Below, piece after piece: positions 28,500 to 37,566 of a DNA stretch of 64,000 bases. This DNA comes from Aliiglaciecola lipolytica. Its GTDB lineage: Bacteria > Pseudomonadota > Gammaproteobacteria > Enterobacterales > Alteromonadaceae. The notes beneath the pieces were generated by a model. That model searched no databases and was not told where the DNA came from. It worked only from the letters and a program-made list of their open reading frames with translations. The stretch spans positions 62,001 to 126,000 of the forward strand of contig NZ_JAHKPT010000030.1 of assembly GCF_018860635.1 (NCBI RefSeq). Reading direction: 5' to 3'. Both the position numbers and the translations under genes were made by a program. Positions within the stretch are counted from its first letter, which is position 1. The number at the start of each line of letters is the position of its first letter.

Positions 28500-28533
28500 G
28501 TGCACTTTTCATCTGGAAAGTGCACATTATTCC
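28500..28533 (+). terminator. Hairpin terminator of the pnt operon
   Basis: GTGCACTTT (28500-28508) pairs perfectly with AAAGTGCAC (28517-28525) over an 8-base loop. The following ATTATTCCT is only moderately T-rich. It starts 30 bases after the pntB stop. Confidence 0.65.
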
Positions 28534-28884
28534 TCCCTTCAGCTATTTTAGTATTCCATTTTAGTGTTATTTAACAGCTATTGATTAGATGCACTTTGAC
28601 ATGATGGACTGCTCTACTTTACAAATACCCTTACCCTAGGATTCAGCTGACACTAAAGCTGTGCAAACATATGAAAATGTAAACCTAAGCTCTTTGCAGT
28701 CTGCAATTTTATGTACTTAGATTTTATACACATTAGGTAGGGCTGTGACTAGGAACCGGCACAGCCAAACACAATCAAAATTCGACAATGTGATGCCTGA
28801 TGCCTACTCCAGCTTAAAAACTGACTCGCGACCAGAGCAATCTGCGCTGGTTACTCATCTTGTTTATTGAAATAAACGCAGTCT
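28534..28884. other. Convergent intergenic region after pntB
   Basis: About 350 bases between the convergent pntB and yjiH genes. There is a GGCTGTG/CACAGCC hairpin at about 28742-28767 (12-base loop) and an imperfect ACCAG/CTGGT hairpin near 28832-28854; neither has a T-run. No ORF recognised. Confidence 0.4.
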
Positions 28885-30234
28885 TTAAAAAATTATATGC
28901 CCAGCTAAAGCAATAATAGGCAAAGTAACAATAGTGCGCAGGATGAAAATAACGAATAGTTCGCCAAAATTAACTGGGATTTTACTGCCTATTAGCAGGG
29001 CACCCACTTCACTCATATAAATCAGCTGACAAACCGACAATGTCGCAATAACAAATCGGGTGAGATCAGATTCAATTGAACTGGCTAAAATTGATGGAAT
29101 AAACATGTCGGCAAATCCCACCACTATTGTTTTAGACGCTTCAGTGGCTTCTGGTATCTGTAAAAGTTCGAGAAAGGGAATGAATGGCATGCCTAAGTAA
29201 CTAAAAATAGACGAGTGCTCTGCTAGTATCAGAGCAATAGTGCCTATGGCCATTACCACTGGGATAACGCCGAATATCATATCGACAACATTTTTGATGC
29301 CTTCTATAAATACATATTTAAAACCGCCCGCTTGAGATGCTCGAGTAAGCGCTTGTTCAATACCCCATGAAAAAACATGGTGTTCTTTAGGCACAGTTTC
29401 ATCATCCGCATGTCTTGGTGATTGATCAATGTAATGGTCTTTTTTCCAAGATAACGGGGGTAATTTGGGGACAATAATGGCGGCAACGATACCTGCAAAA
29501 CTAATGGTAAGGTAAAAAGGAATAAATAAATGTTCTAATTTTACCTGAGTAATCACCACTAGACTAAATGTGATAGAAACCGCCGAAAAAGTAGTGCCGA
29601 TGACTGCGGCTTCGCGCTCGGTATAAAACCGTGACTCATATTGCTTTGTGGTCATTAAAATCCCCACACTGCCATCACCTAACCAAGAGGCCATACAGTC
29701 AATAGCGCTTCGCCCTGGTAGGTTAAATATCGGGCGCATAATTTTGGTCATCAACGTGCCGCAAAATTCGAGTAGCCCGAAATTAAGCAATAATGGCAGT
29801 AACATACCGGCGAATAAGAATACTGAAAACAACACAGGAATTAAATCATTGAGTACCAAGCCACCTGTATCACTAGAGGTAATGATGGTGGGCCCTACTT
29901 GAAGGTAGGTTAACAGAATAAATACAGCGCCGAGCACTCGCATGAGTAACCAAAAAGGTGTGACCGTCAGCAGGGTATTAAAAAATGCACTTTGTTGCAC
30001 GGCTCTAGGTTTACACAAGGAAACAACACTTGATGCTATGGCCATGAAAATCACGATAATCGTCATCACAAGTTGAATGTTCTTGCCCATTTCGGCTTGT
30101 AATGCTTTGGAGGCGACTGCAATGGGAATAGTAATGGCACCATCAATACTAATGGGTGTCATAAACAGTAGTAATCCAATGAGGGAAGGGAGGATAAAAG
30201 TCAGTAGTGTCTTTAGACTGTGTTGTTTATTCAA
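28885..30234 (-). CDS. YjiH family membrane protein with nucleoside-recognition (Gate) domain
   Basis: Polytopic inner-membrane protein of 449 residues with about ten hydrophobic segments. The family start LPSLIGLLLFMTPISIDGAITIPIA, the MTKIMRPIFNLPGRSAIDCMASWLGDGSVGI core with the Gate pattern, and FADMFIPSILASSI identify YjiH-type proteins. Gate domains are shared with nucleoside transporters and spore-maturation proteins; the substrate of YjiH is unknown. The start codon is TTG at 30234 (the next Met is residue 24, inside the first helix). It stands alone. Confidence 0.85.
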   Translation of the reverse strand: MNKQHSLKTLLTFILPSLIGLLLFMTPISIDGAITIPIAVASKALQAEMGKNIQLVMTIIVIFMAIASSVVSLCKPRAVQQSAFFNTLLTVTPFWLLMRVLGAVFILLTYLQVGPTIITSSDTGGLVLNDLIPVLFSVFLFAGMLLPLLLNFGLLEFCGTLMTKIMRPIFNLPGRSAIDCMASWLGDGSVGILMTTKQYESRFYTEREAAVIGTTFSAVSITFSLVVITQVKLEHLFIPFYLTISFAGIVAAIIVPKLPPLSWKKDHYIDQSPRHADDETVPKEHHVFSWGIEQALTRASQAGGFKYVFIEGIKNVVDMIFGVIPVVMAIGTIALILAEHSSIFSYLGMPFIPFLELLQIPEATEASKTIVVGFADMFIPSILASSIESDLTRFVIATLSVCQLIYMSEVGALLIGSKIPVNFGELFVIFILRTIVTLPIIALAGHIIF

Positions 30235-30769
30235 TTTTATTACACCGGAATATTTAAGGTGGAAATCACCCTTTTTTCAAAGGCGATTAAACCTGCTTTA
30301 TTGTGACAATTATGTCTCAGCAATGTTGTTTGGGAGGCAAGGTTAACCGCTTATTTGGGCTATGTAAAATGTTAACTTATGCATTCGCAGACGCATGTGG
30401 ATAATGCATAAAAATAGTCTGATTAGTAAAAACCTAGTGCTTAGCAATGGTAGCTATAGCTGAATAACGTAGATTAAAGGTTCCTGTTCATTTAACAATC
30501 TGAATCGGCTAAGTCGCTTTGGTTTATTCAAACCCAGTAGCGGCTACAGAAGCGTTGTCCTGAATATAGCTATTATCCCTCGCTACTTTCGATTTGAACG
30601 GTCACCGGGGATTCAGCATTGCTTTGCACAATAGCAGGGGAGGCACTTGCTTTGCGTGCCAAATTATGTGAAAACATGAAGGGTAAATATGGAAAATATG
30701 AGGCAAGATACATATTCATTTTAGGGAAATGAATTTTTATTTGCCCTGTACTTACTAGAGGAGAACCCG
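30235..30769. other. Intergenic region before the acyl-CoA synthetase
   Basis: About 535 bases between divergent yjiH and the acyl-CoA synthetase. Composition is AT-rich, like the host genes, until just before 30770, where the GC-rich gene begins. A minus-strand frame across 30573-30803 is not credible. No repeat or att-like sequence recognised at this boundary. Confidence 0.5.
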
Positions 30770-32623
30770 ATGACGGATTGGCTTGAGTCACCCCTATTGA
30801 CATTATCAGACGTGGAAAGATTTGAGACTGAAATGCCGCTTCTAGATCGTCTTGCCGGAGACAGTGTGTACGATGTCTTCGTCCAAGCAGCTGAGCGCCA
30901 TGCTAATCGAACCGCATTGACGATGCTGATGACCGGAGATGACGACGAACAGCCTCGCCGAGTCAGTTACGCCGAGTTACTGGAACTTGTTCATCAGACG
31001 GCTAACCTTTTCACGAGTCTTGGTGGCGAGCGGCCCGGAGTCGCGTTCATGTTGCCGACGCTTATCGAGACCCACGCCGTTCTGTGGGGCGCGGAAACTG
31101 CAGGTTACGCGGTTCCGATCAATTTCCTACTTCAACCGGAGCACATCCGCGGTCTGATTGAAGCCTCTGGGGCGAAAATTCTGGTCACGTTCGGGCCACA
31201 TCCGCAGCTCGATATCTGGGAAAAGTCACTCGAGTTGAAACAACAGATGCCTGATCTGATCGTTGTGCGCGTCGCTCCGCCAAGCACTCCGGCTGTTGAT
31301 GGCGTGATTGATTTCTACGCCGCGATTGCGGCTCAACCGACCGATAGATTGACTTTCGAAAAACCTGGCAGCGGTACTGACGTTGCTGCGTACTTCCATA
31401 CTGGAGGCACAACAGGCGTGCCAAAACTTGCTGCCCACACCCACGTGGGCCAGCTCACAGCCGCATATGGCTGTGCCGCATTAATGAACCTCGAGTCTGC
31501 TGACGTTGTGACCGGCACGCTTCCAATGTTTCATGTCGCGGGCACGATCCTAATCGGTATCAGCACATTCATCGCTGGAACAGAGGTAGTTATCATGTCG
31601 CCATCTGGACTGCGCAATCCTGCGATGGTCAATAATTTTTGGCGGATCTGTGAACGTTATGGTGTCACGGTCGCTGGTGGCGTGCCGACGTCAATCGGTG
31701 CGATCATCCAAGTTCCTGTCGATGGGGCAGACATCAGCTCAATACGAAGCGGACTCACCGGAGCCTCATCGCTTCCTGTTTCTGTGCGCGAAAAGTTTGA
31801 GTCGATCACCGGCATACAACTCAAGGAGATCCTAGGCATGACCGAGGCATCAGGTCTCATCTCTTGCAATCCGTTCAAGGGCCAAGGCGGTGCCGGTTCG
31901 GTGGGATTGCGTCTGCCGTACACTAAAGTAACCGTTCGCCGCCTCGAAGACGATGGTTCACTTGGTGCGGAATGCGAAGTCGGTGAAATCGGCGTGCTGA
32001 CCATTGCTGGGCCAACGGTCTCACCGGGCTACCGGAACGCCGAACAAAACGAAGGGACCATAGTCGACGGTGTACTCAACAGTGGTGACCTCGCCTACAC
32101 TGACGCTCAAAGCAGGATTTACATTGCGGGACGGTCGAAGGATCTGATTATTCGCAGTGGACACAACATCGATCCGCTGATGATCGAAAATACCCTTCAG
32201 CGCCACCCAGCGGTGGCGGTCGCGGCGGCAGTGGGGATGCCAGACGTATACGCCGGCGAACTGCCGACCTGTTACGTGCAACTTCTCCCGAACATGACTG
32301 CCACCGAAGACGAACTCAGAGCGTTTGCCCAAACCGAGATCAGCGAACGGCCCGCATGGCCCAAACATATTCATATTGTTGACTCAATCCCAGTCACGGC
32401 GGTTGGAAAGATCTTTAAACCAACGCTTCGTCGCGACGCGGTCAAGCGCGCCGTCGAATCTATCCTCACCCAGAATAAACTCACTGGTGACGTCAATGTT
32501 ACCGTCGGTGGTCCACGAGGAATGCGAGTCGAGGTTAAACTGTTTGGCGCTCAGCAAAGCGACGCTACACGACTTCAGGATCTGTTGGATGCCTATTTGT
32601 TTGAAGCGACGGTTACCAGCTAG
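30770..32623 (+). CDS. AMP-forming acyl-CoA synthetase, GC-rich and probably acquired
   Basis: ANL-superfamily ligase (617 residues) that would activate a carboxylic acid as its CoA thioester. The P-loop is HTGGTTGVPKLAAHTH. LGMTEASGLISCNP supplies the adenylate-binding part; GRSKDLIIRSGHNIDP contains the hinge. The C-terminal catalytic lysine is probably in ITAVGKIF-like VTAVGKIFKPTLRRD. About 50 residues follow it, more than in typical members. Its codons prefer G/C in third position (GCCGGC, CTGCCG, GACGAC), clearly unlike the AT-rich neighbours, indicating recent transfer. RBS TAGAGGAG is ideal. The substrate cannot be told; a fatty or aromatic acid is possible. Ends in its own terminator. 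Confidence 0.88.
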   Translation: MTDWLESPLLTLSDVERFETEMPLLDRLAGDSVYDVFVQAAERHANRTALTMLMTGDDDEQPRRVSYAELLELVHQTANLFTSLGGERPGVAFMLPTLIETHAVLWGAETAGYAVPINFLLQPEHIRGLIEASGAKILVTFGPHPQLDIWEKSLELKQQMPDLIVVRVAPPSTPAVDGVIDFYAAIAAQPTDRLTFEKPGSGTDVAAYFHTGGTTGVPKLAAHTHVGQLTAAYGCAALMNLESADVVTGTLPMFHVAGTILIGISTFIAGTEVVIMSPSGLRNPAMVNNFWRICERYGVTVAGGVPTSIGAIIQVPVDGADISSIRSGLTGASSLPVSVREKFESITGIQLKEILGMTEASGLISCNPFKGQGGAGSVGLRLPYTKVTVRRLEDDGSLGAECEVGEIGVLTIAGPTVSPGYRNAEQNEGTIVDGVLNSGDLAYTDAQSRIYIAGRSKDLIIRSGHNIDPLMIENTLQRHPAVAVAAAVGMPDVYAGELPTCYVQLLPNMTATEDELRAFAQTEISERPAWPKHIHIVDSIPVTAVGKIFKPTLRRDAVKRAVESILTQNKLTGDVNVTVGGPRGMRVEVKLFGAQQSDATRLQDLLDAYLFEATVTS

Positions 32624-32706
32624 GCATTGGCAGTGAATGTAAGTCGCAGAAAAGACCGGCAACTGTTACACAGGGGGCGTAGATAGCGGTGATTAGAATG
32701 TAGAAT

Positions 32707-32736
32707 AAAAGCAGCCTTTAAAAGGCTGCTTGATTT
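32707..32736 (+). terminator. Intrinsic terminator after the acyl-CoA synthetase gene
   Basis: AAGCAGCCTT / AAGGCTGCTT perfect stem around 32709-32731 with short loop, then GATTT. The left flank is A-rich, so it can also act leftwards. Confidence 0.75.
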
Positions 32737-32755
32737 GCAAAAAATTTCCAATTAG

Positions 32756-32908
32756 TTACCCATCAAAATGTCCCACTTTTGTATATAAATCTTTGATTGA
32801 TTGCTCATTGGTTATATCTACAATATGGTCAACATTTCCTGAGCGACCTGCGGCTGTTACAGGATTTTGGTTTGTAACACTCCAGTCCGGCCATTTAGGC
32901 TTGTGAAC
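32756..32908 (-). pseudogene. Remnant of a short-chain dehydrogenase/reductase gene
   Basis: On the minus strand an open stretch of about 50 codons, without a start codon, encodes AGRSGNVDHIVDITNEQS followed by IKDLYTKVGHFDG and a stop. This resembles the second strand and helix of a small SDR (the AGRSSGDV...VDITDEASIKALFEKVG pattern). The Rossmann glycine motif that should precede it and the catalytic YxxxK region that should follow are both missing. I read it as a decayed fragment, by recollection of the family only. It lies between the acquired acyl-CoA synthetase and a small membrane protein gene. Confidence 0.45.
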
Positions 32909-33109
32909 CTAAATGCTCCTTGTATCGATACACGGGGGGTATTGCTTCTAAATTTGACTCAGATATCACAACGTTTTATGGTCAAACAAAACATATGTTG
33001 ACCTTCAATGTTGAGTAAAATTAACACCCTAAACAGCGGAAAGCGCGAGCGCATTTGGGCCAAGCCCCGCGAGTACTTTCCCGATGCTTTTGCTTGATAT
33101 ATGGTAAAG

Positions 33110-33427
33110 TTAACTAACCCTTGTATATTTATATTCGCATGAAACTACTGCTGCACACAAACCGCTTAAACTAAGGCAAATTAAACCAGAAATAAAACTA
33201 GTAAAGCTTAGCGACCAAACAACTTCACGATACCCTAGAGTAGACATTGAAACTATTGGGCTATTGGGGTCTCCTGCAATAGTTTGGGGACCTGCAAATA
33301 TACTTAAAATGAGAAGCCCTAAGGTTGCAACAATTGCTAGGTAACCAATTGCCCCTATAAGCCGCGACGCCAATAACAGTGTAAATAGGTTCTCGGTTTT
33401 AATATTTGAATATGGGTATAATTTCAT
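33110..33427 (-). CDS. Small hypothetical membrane protein
   Basis: A 105-residue product with two strong hydrophobic segments (about residues 14-46 and 68-95) separated by a polar loop with a Pro/Ser-rich part. A plausible ribosome-binding site (AAAGGAT) is found seven to eight bases before the ATG. No family recognised. The flanks (32909-33109 and 33428-33761) show no genes, so this is an isolated gene in a region that also holds an acquired gene and a gene remnant. It is probably a real small inner-membrane protein, but the evidence is only length, hydrophobicity and RBS. Confidence 0.5.
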   Translation of the reverse strand: MKLYPYSNIKTENLFTLLLASRLIGAIGYLAIVATLGLLILSIFAGPQTIAGDPNSPIVSMSTLGYREVVWSLSFTSFISGLICLSLSGLCAAVVSCEYKYTRVS

Positions 33428-33761
33428 TTAAATCCTTTTGGATTCCACTATAGCTCTCGACTTTATCGGCGTTATAACACTATTAATAAGCCGCAAATGC
33501 GCGTGTTTAAACTCGGGCCTTGTATGTGTATAAATTTTACCTATTTTAATCATAGAGTATAACTTTTTTCAATATATAGGCTTTTTCAGATACCTACTTT
33601 TTTCTCTTTAAAAATTCGGCAATTATCCGTGGGCTTGCATATGTCTGGTATTGGACGCTAAGATTTTAAACAATCACAGCAAGCGATGGTGCAGTGACAT
33701 TGATTTAGTGAAGTTTGAATGTTTGAATGTTTGCTTGGGGCAAGATCCCGATCGTCGCTGG
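33428..33761. other. Non-coding stretch before the reductase gene end
   Basis: About 330 AT-rich bases lying upstream of the small membrane protein gene and downstream of the reductase gene, both on the minus strand. It should hold the small gene's promoter. No clear terminator hairpin for the iron-linked operon seen. Confidence 0.4.
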
Positions 33762-35219
33762 TTAATACAAGTCTCGTCGATATCGTCCGTTTGCTAACAA
33801 TGCTGATGTATTTTCCTGCCCTAGATACTCGGTTAACACTTGATGAACGCCGTCACCCATTCCGGCTTTATTACCACAGACGTATATGTCTGCTCCTTTA
33901 TGTACCATGGTTTTCAGTTTTTCTGAATTGATATGAATAATATCTTGCACGTAGGCTGGCTCTTGAGGGGCTCTTGAGTACGCAAAATGTAAATCAGTAA
34001 TCAAACCACTTTGTTGCCAACTCTCCAATTCACCCTTGAGCATATTGTCGTTTTGTGGGTCGCGTTCGCCATAAATCAGCCATACCGGCCCAGTTTTTCT
34101 TTCAATCGCTCGTTGTGCGAGTTGCGCACGTAAGCCCGCTAATCCGCTGCCTGCGCCGATCAAGATTAATGGACGTATTGCACTTTTAATGTGACAGCGA
34201 CTATTCGCGCGAATAGTTCCTTTGGAAATATCGCCAATTTTACTGAATTGAGTAAGCCAACCGGAGCCGATTCCAGGTTTACCATCAGGGGAGGTCTGTA
34301 GTCTGACAATTAATTTAAGTACGTTTTCATGGTGTGCAGAAGCGACTGAGTATTCTCTATTTGGCAGAGGGACTAATGAGCTTAACCAAATCGCTGGGGG
34401 AGTATGCTTAGAAGTAAAACGCTTTGGCAATACAACAGTGCTTAAGTGTTGTTTTAGCGGTTGACTCAGGCCATTTTTAGTTACCAGCATACGACCATCT
34501 AGCTGATGTTTGTTTAACCAATTCTCAATATTTTTTGCATCATTGCGTGGCTGAATAGAAATCACATCACCAGCTTGCCAACTAGGAAGTTCAGATTTCA
34601 CGCTAAAAGTCAGTAAATACAAAGGCGGATTATCACTTTTAGGATTGAGACATTGGCGATCGATGAGTTGCCAATCGCAGAAATGATCCGCTGCCTGTTC
34701 AGTTTCAGTTAGCGGCATATTTTGACTATCAAGTTCAATCACTTCAGCTTTAGATTTAGCGCCCAAATTGGCTAAACCGCTATGCAAATTGTGACCAAAT
34801 GCACAAAAGTGTTCATATGTGCTATCGCCTAGAGCTGTGACTGAATATTGCAAATGTGACAAATCAATAGCTGACTTTTTGGATAGTATATCTTGATAAA
34901 AACGCTGACCATTATCTGGTGGCTCGCCGTTTCCGTAGGTGCTGACCACAAAATGGGCCTGTTTAGTGGCCTGCAAGGTTTGTTTGTTAACTTGGTCAAG
35001 AGGCAGTAAATTGACTGCCTCTTGCGTGCCGAGTTGTTGGGCTTTTTTAGTTGCTAATGCTGCAGCCGAACCACTTTGACTGGCATAGGCAATTAACGTT
35101 GAAGCGGCTAAATTAATTTTAGGTTGCGTGCGCTTGTGGCGCACATACAACCCGATACACCAAAATAACCACGCTAAGGTTAAAAAAAACGCCAGACTAA
35201 TTCGCACTGTTTCGTTCAA
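33762..35219 (-). CDS. Membrane-anchored flavodoxin/ferredoxin-NADP reductase-type flavoprotein
   Basis: Diflavin reductase (485 residues) related to the sulfite reductase flavoprotein. One membrane anchor at about residues 6-26, then a flavodoxin domain (IAYASQSGSA and VVSTYGNGEPPDNG, FMN-binding loops). The FAD/NADPH part has REYSVAS (FAD), GAGSGLAGLRA, WLIYGERDPQND and YVCGNKAGMGDGV, and ends in YRRDLY. It would pass electrons from NADPH to an acceptor at the inner membrane. It is the last gene of a four-gene operon behind a Fur box, so ferric-siderophore or iron reduction is the likely job. TTG start with GGAAG RBS. Confidence 0.88.
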   Translation of the reverse strand: MNETVRISLAFFLTLAWLFWCIGLYVRHKRTQPKINLAASTLIAYASQSGSAAALATKKAQQLGTQEAVNLLPLDQVNKQTLQATKQAHFVVSTYGNGEPPDNGQRFYQDILSKKSAIDLSHLQYSVTALGDSTYEHFCAFGHNLHSGLANLGAKSKAEVIELDSQNMPLTETEQAADHFCDWQLIDRQCLNPKSDNPPLYLLTFSVKSELPSWQAGDVISIQPRNDAKNIENWLNKHQLDGRMLVTKNGLSQPLKQHLSTVVLPKRFTSKHTPPAIWLSSLVPLPNREYSVASAHHENVLKLIVRLQTSPDGKPGIGSGWLTQFSKIGDISKGTIRANSRCHIKSAIRPLILIGAGSGLAGLRAQLAQRAIERKTGPVWLIYGERDPQNDNMLKGELESWQQSGLITDLHFAYSRAPQEPAYVQDIIHINSEKLKTMVHKGADIYVCGNKAGMGDGVHQVLTEYLGQENTSALLANGRYRRDLY

Positions 35220-35239
35220 AAGATATCTTCCGAGTTTGG

Positions 35240-36073
35240 TTACATTGGTAACACTTCAAGTGTTGCTGCGTAACTTCCTGTGCGCTTAGTTGCTGGCGCT
35301 GAAACCTGATCATCTTCATATTCAGCTTCTAAAAAGTAACGTCCAGCAGTTGGCCAAGTTACTACAAATTGACCTTTATCGTTGGTGGTTAGTTTAATTT
35401 CGTTTTGTTGATTACGGTAACGAACTCCATCAGGAATGATTTCAATAGTGGCACCTTTTGCGGGTTTGCCATCAATTAAAAGTGTAAATGTAGCGGCCTC
35501 ACCGGCATATAAATCATTTGGGTGAGTCAGCGGGACCATTTCTAATCCTTGATTGGTAGGGGCAAAAACGTCGTCGCTTGGTGCACCTAAGGTTACAAAG
35601 GTTTCAACCCGACGATAACTGCGGCTAACTCGTAATTTTTTTGCGTCCTTAGGAACAGCTGTGGCGAATTCAGAATCCTGAGCTGTTTGTCCACGTCTTG
35701 GCCACATTTTACGTTTACCATCTTCGTCTTCCCACATAGCACGTAAACCGCCGCTGCTGGTGGCTAGCTTGTATGTGCCTTCTTGATTCAATTGAATATC
35801 AAAGGTACTGCGATATTGACCTTTTGCCGCATTTAGAAGTTCTACGGCGTTACCTTGAGGTCCATATGCCTTCACGCCGGCTAGATTCATGGCTACGTGA
35901 TCAGGAAAAAATAATGTATTGGAAATTGCTGCGTCAAAGGTCACATAAGGCGCATCGCCTGACAATACTGTCGAACTAGGCAACATCCATGCTCTATGCG
36001 CTTGGGCTTGCATCGCGACTGAAGCAGTTAGCATGCCCGCAGCTAAAAGTTTTAATAAATGTGTGGTTTTCAT
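35240..36073 (-). CDS. DUF4198 periplasmic protein
   Basis: Exported protein of 277 residues: signal peptide to about residue 25 (ends AQAHRAW), then an all-beta DUF4198-type protein. MLPSSTVLSGDAPYVTFDAAISN is the N-terminal domain. The segment from PLTHPNDLYAGEAATF to DKGQFVVTWPTAGRYFLEAEYED is the Ig-like C-terminal one. The family occurs with metal uptake genes and may bind a metal or carry a receptor partner; direct function is unknown. Third gene of the operon, 21 bases from each neighbour, RBS TGGAG. Confidence 0.85.
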   Translation of the reverse strand: MKTTHLLKLLAAGMLTASVAMQAQAHRAWMLPSSTVLSGDAPYVTFDAAISNTLFFPDHVAMNLAGVKAYGPQGNAVELLNAAKGQYRSTFDIQLNQEGTYKLATSSGGLRAMWEDEDGKRKMWPRRGQTAQDSEFATAVPKDAKKLRVSRSYRRVETFVTLGAPSDDVFAPTNQGLEMVPLTHPNDLYAGEAATFTLLIDGKPAKGATIEIIPDGVRYRNQQNEIKLTTNDKGQFVVTWPTAGRYFLEAEYEDDQVSAPATKRTGSYAATLEVLPM

Positions 36074-36094
36074 GTAATTTACTCCAGTAAATGG

Positions 36095-36625
36095 TTAATC
36101 GTTAGTCTGTAAATTCAAGCTAATATTACCCAGCTCTGATTTACCGCTTTTATAAATAGGTAAAGTAGAAGTATCTAGCGGTAACGTCAGTGGTATCTCT
36201 ATCAACTCTCTGCCACCGACTTCTCGTGCCGCTTCAATGCGTAATTTATAATCCCCAGGCTCTAGCCCTTTCAATTCATCTTTATCTAGGTCGATACTAA
36301 TTTGATAACTTCCTGGGCCTCTTGTGGCCGACGTTAGGCCATCGTAGGGTAAATTCAAGCTGCGCCCCCCTCTGCGCCACCATTGGCGCATGTCTTTCAA
36401 CCATTCCTGACCTTCATTGTCTGCCATCTTAACGTCATACCATACTGCGATTTGGGTAGATTTTCGGGCCTTGTTTTCCAACCAAACGGCGACGTAAGGA
36501 CTATGATATTCAGCTACATTTAACTGCGGGATATCGATCTCAAGTGCTAACTTCTGACTATTCGCATAACTAGAAAACATGCTTAAAGTAGCGCTTATAA
36601 TTAATAACTTTTTGGGTATGAACAT
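36095..36625 (-). CDS. DUF2271 periplasmic protein
   Basis: Exported protein of 176 residues with signal peptide (KKLLIISATLSMFSSYANS). The DUF2271 mark is visible as EWLKDMRQWWRRGGRSLNLP together with YVAVWLENK and GPGSYQISIDLD. A beta-sandwich is likely. The family is always seen with PepSY membrane proteins and DUF4198 proteins in iron-regulated operons of Gammaproteobacteria, as here; biochemical function is not known. Thirteen bases from the PepSY gene upstream, so co-translated. Confidence 0.87.
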   Translation of the reverse strand: MFIPKKLLIISATLSMFSSYANSQKLALEIDIPQLNVAEYHSPYVAVWLENKARKSTQIAVWYDVKMADNEGQEWLKDMRQWWRRGGRSLNLPYDGLTSATRGPGSYQISIDLDKDELKGLEPGDYKLRIEAAREVGGRELIEIPLTLPLDTSTLPIYKSGKSELGNISLNLQTND

Positions 36626-36637
36626 ATAGTTACTCTT

Positions 36638-37237
36638 TTAGTGAATAAACAGCAGCATAAGCACTAGCGGGATTAACACTCCTAAAGCCGCTAATGGCGC
36701 TGTTGACTGCCTATGGGAAGATTGACGCCACAACAAAATTAAGCCAGTGCCACTAAAAATAATGCAACCACCGGCAAAGATATCGATAAACCAACGCCAA
36801 ACCGTGCCGCTGTCGCGGCCTTTATGTAAATCATTGAAGTATGCTAACCATCCTCTGTCCGTATCTTCGTAAACAAATTCCCCAGTTTCGGCATCGAGGG
36901 CCAACCAAGCGTCGCCCCCAGGACGGGGCAATGGCAAATAAAATTCTGTGCCATCCCATTCGCTGCTGTAGTGACTTGGCAGAACAATTTGATGATTCGA
37001 ATAGAGCCAGTCTTCGATTTCAACAGATAGCTTTTGCGGTTGTTCACTTGCACTTAACCACTGCTGCATAATGACATCTGGCACCTGTTCTTCTACGCTA
37101 TTAAATGTAGGTTGGGCTGGTATGTCAGCTGCATGGTTAAGGGTAATGCCAGTTACTGCGAAAAGTAGCATACCCGCCATACATACAGAGGCGCTAATCC
37201 AATGCCACTGCCTAACTGTACCCAATGAAAATCCCAT
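36638..37237 (-). CDS. PepSY-associated membrane protein
   Basis: First gene of the iron-linked operon (199 residues). Helices at about 14-34, 147-168 and 178-198 surround a periplasmic PepSY-like portion (PLPRPGGDAWLALDAETGEFVYEDTD-like strand pattern and GWLAYFNDLHKGRDSGTVWRW). HWISASVCMAGMLLFAVTGITLNH matches the start of PepSY-TM proteins, with histidines that could bind haem or metal. Proteins of this kind are proposed to form inner-membrane ferric reductases together with a flavin reductase, which this operon also encodes. A Fur box lies about 170 bases upstream. Confidence 0.87.
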   Translation of the reverse strand: MGFSLGTVRQWHWISASVCMAGMLLFAVTGITLNHAADIPAQPTFNSVEEQVPDVIMQQWLSASEQPQKLSVEIEDWLYSNHQIVLPSHYSSEWDGTEFYLPLPRPGGDAWLALDAETGEFVYEDTDRGWLAYFNDLHKGRDSGTVWRWFIDIFAGGCIIFSGTGLILLWRQSSHRQSTAPLAALGVLIPLVLMLLFIH

Positions 37238-37403
37238 TGCCCTACCTTATGTCTAATATTGTTATGCTAATTTACTTATAAACTTAATGGCACCGTCTGA
37301 AACATCAATGCCATTTAACAATGCTGGCAACCTCGATTTTTGTTGATTTGCGAGGGCTAAAATTTATCGCCGAAATACTACATAAAATTAACCGTAATGT
37401 AAA

Positions 37404-37426
37404 TATGAATGCGAACCATTCTCAAT
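37404..37426 (-). promoter_or_regulatory. Predicted Fur box
   Basis: On the minus strand TGAGAATGGTTCGCATTCA matches the classical Fur consensus (GAGAATNNTTCNCATT pattern, an imperfect palindrome). It lies upstream of the PepSY gene and points to iron repression of the four-gene operon. The region 37238-37493 otherwise holds no gene. Confidence 0.75.
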
Positions 37427-37493
37427 AGAGGGTGTGAAGAGGGGGGAAATTGCGTGTTACTGGATAATTTAATTAGGTTTTTTGCGGCTTTAA

Positions 37494-37522
37494 ACAAAAA
37501 AGACCTTTTAACTAAAAGGTCT
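37494..37522 (-). terminator. Intrinsic terminator of the exported nucleosidase gene
   Basis: AGACCTTTT (37501-37509) with AAAAGGTCT (37514-37522), perfect 9-base stem, loop AACT. On the minus strand it is followed by TTTTTTGTTT. It lies 45 bases after the nucleosidase stop. Confidence 0.85.
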
Positions 37523-37566
37523 CTTAAACTATAAATGCTATTTAAGTTGGATTGTGTAAATTGGCT

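Noticed and set aside
30573-30803. Minus-strand frame across the acyl-CoA synthetase start
   Set aside because: Covers the promoter and RBS of a clear gene; no recognisable protein features.
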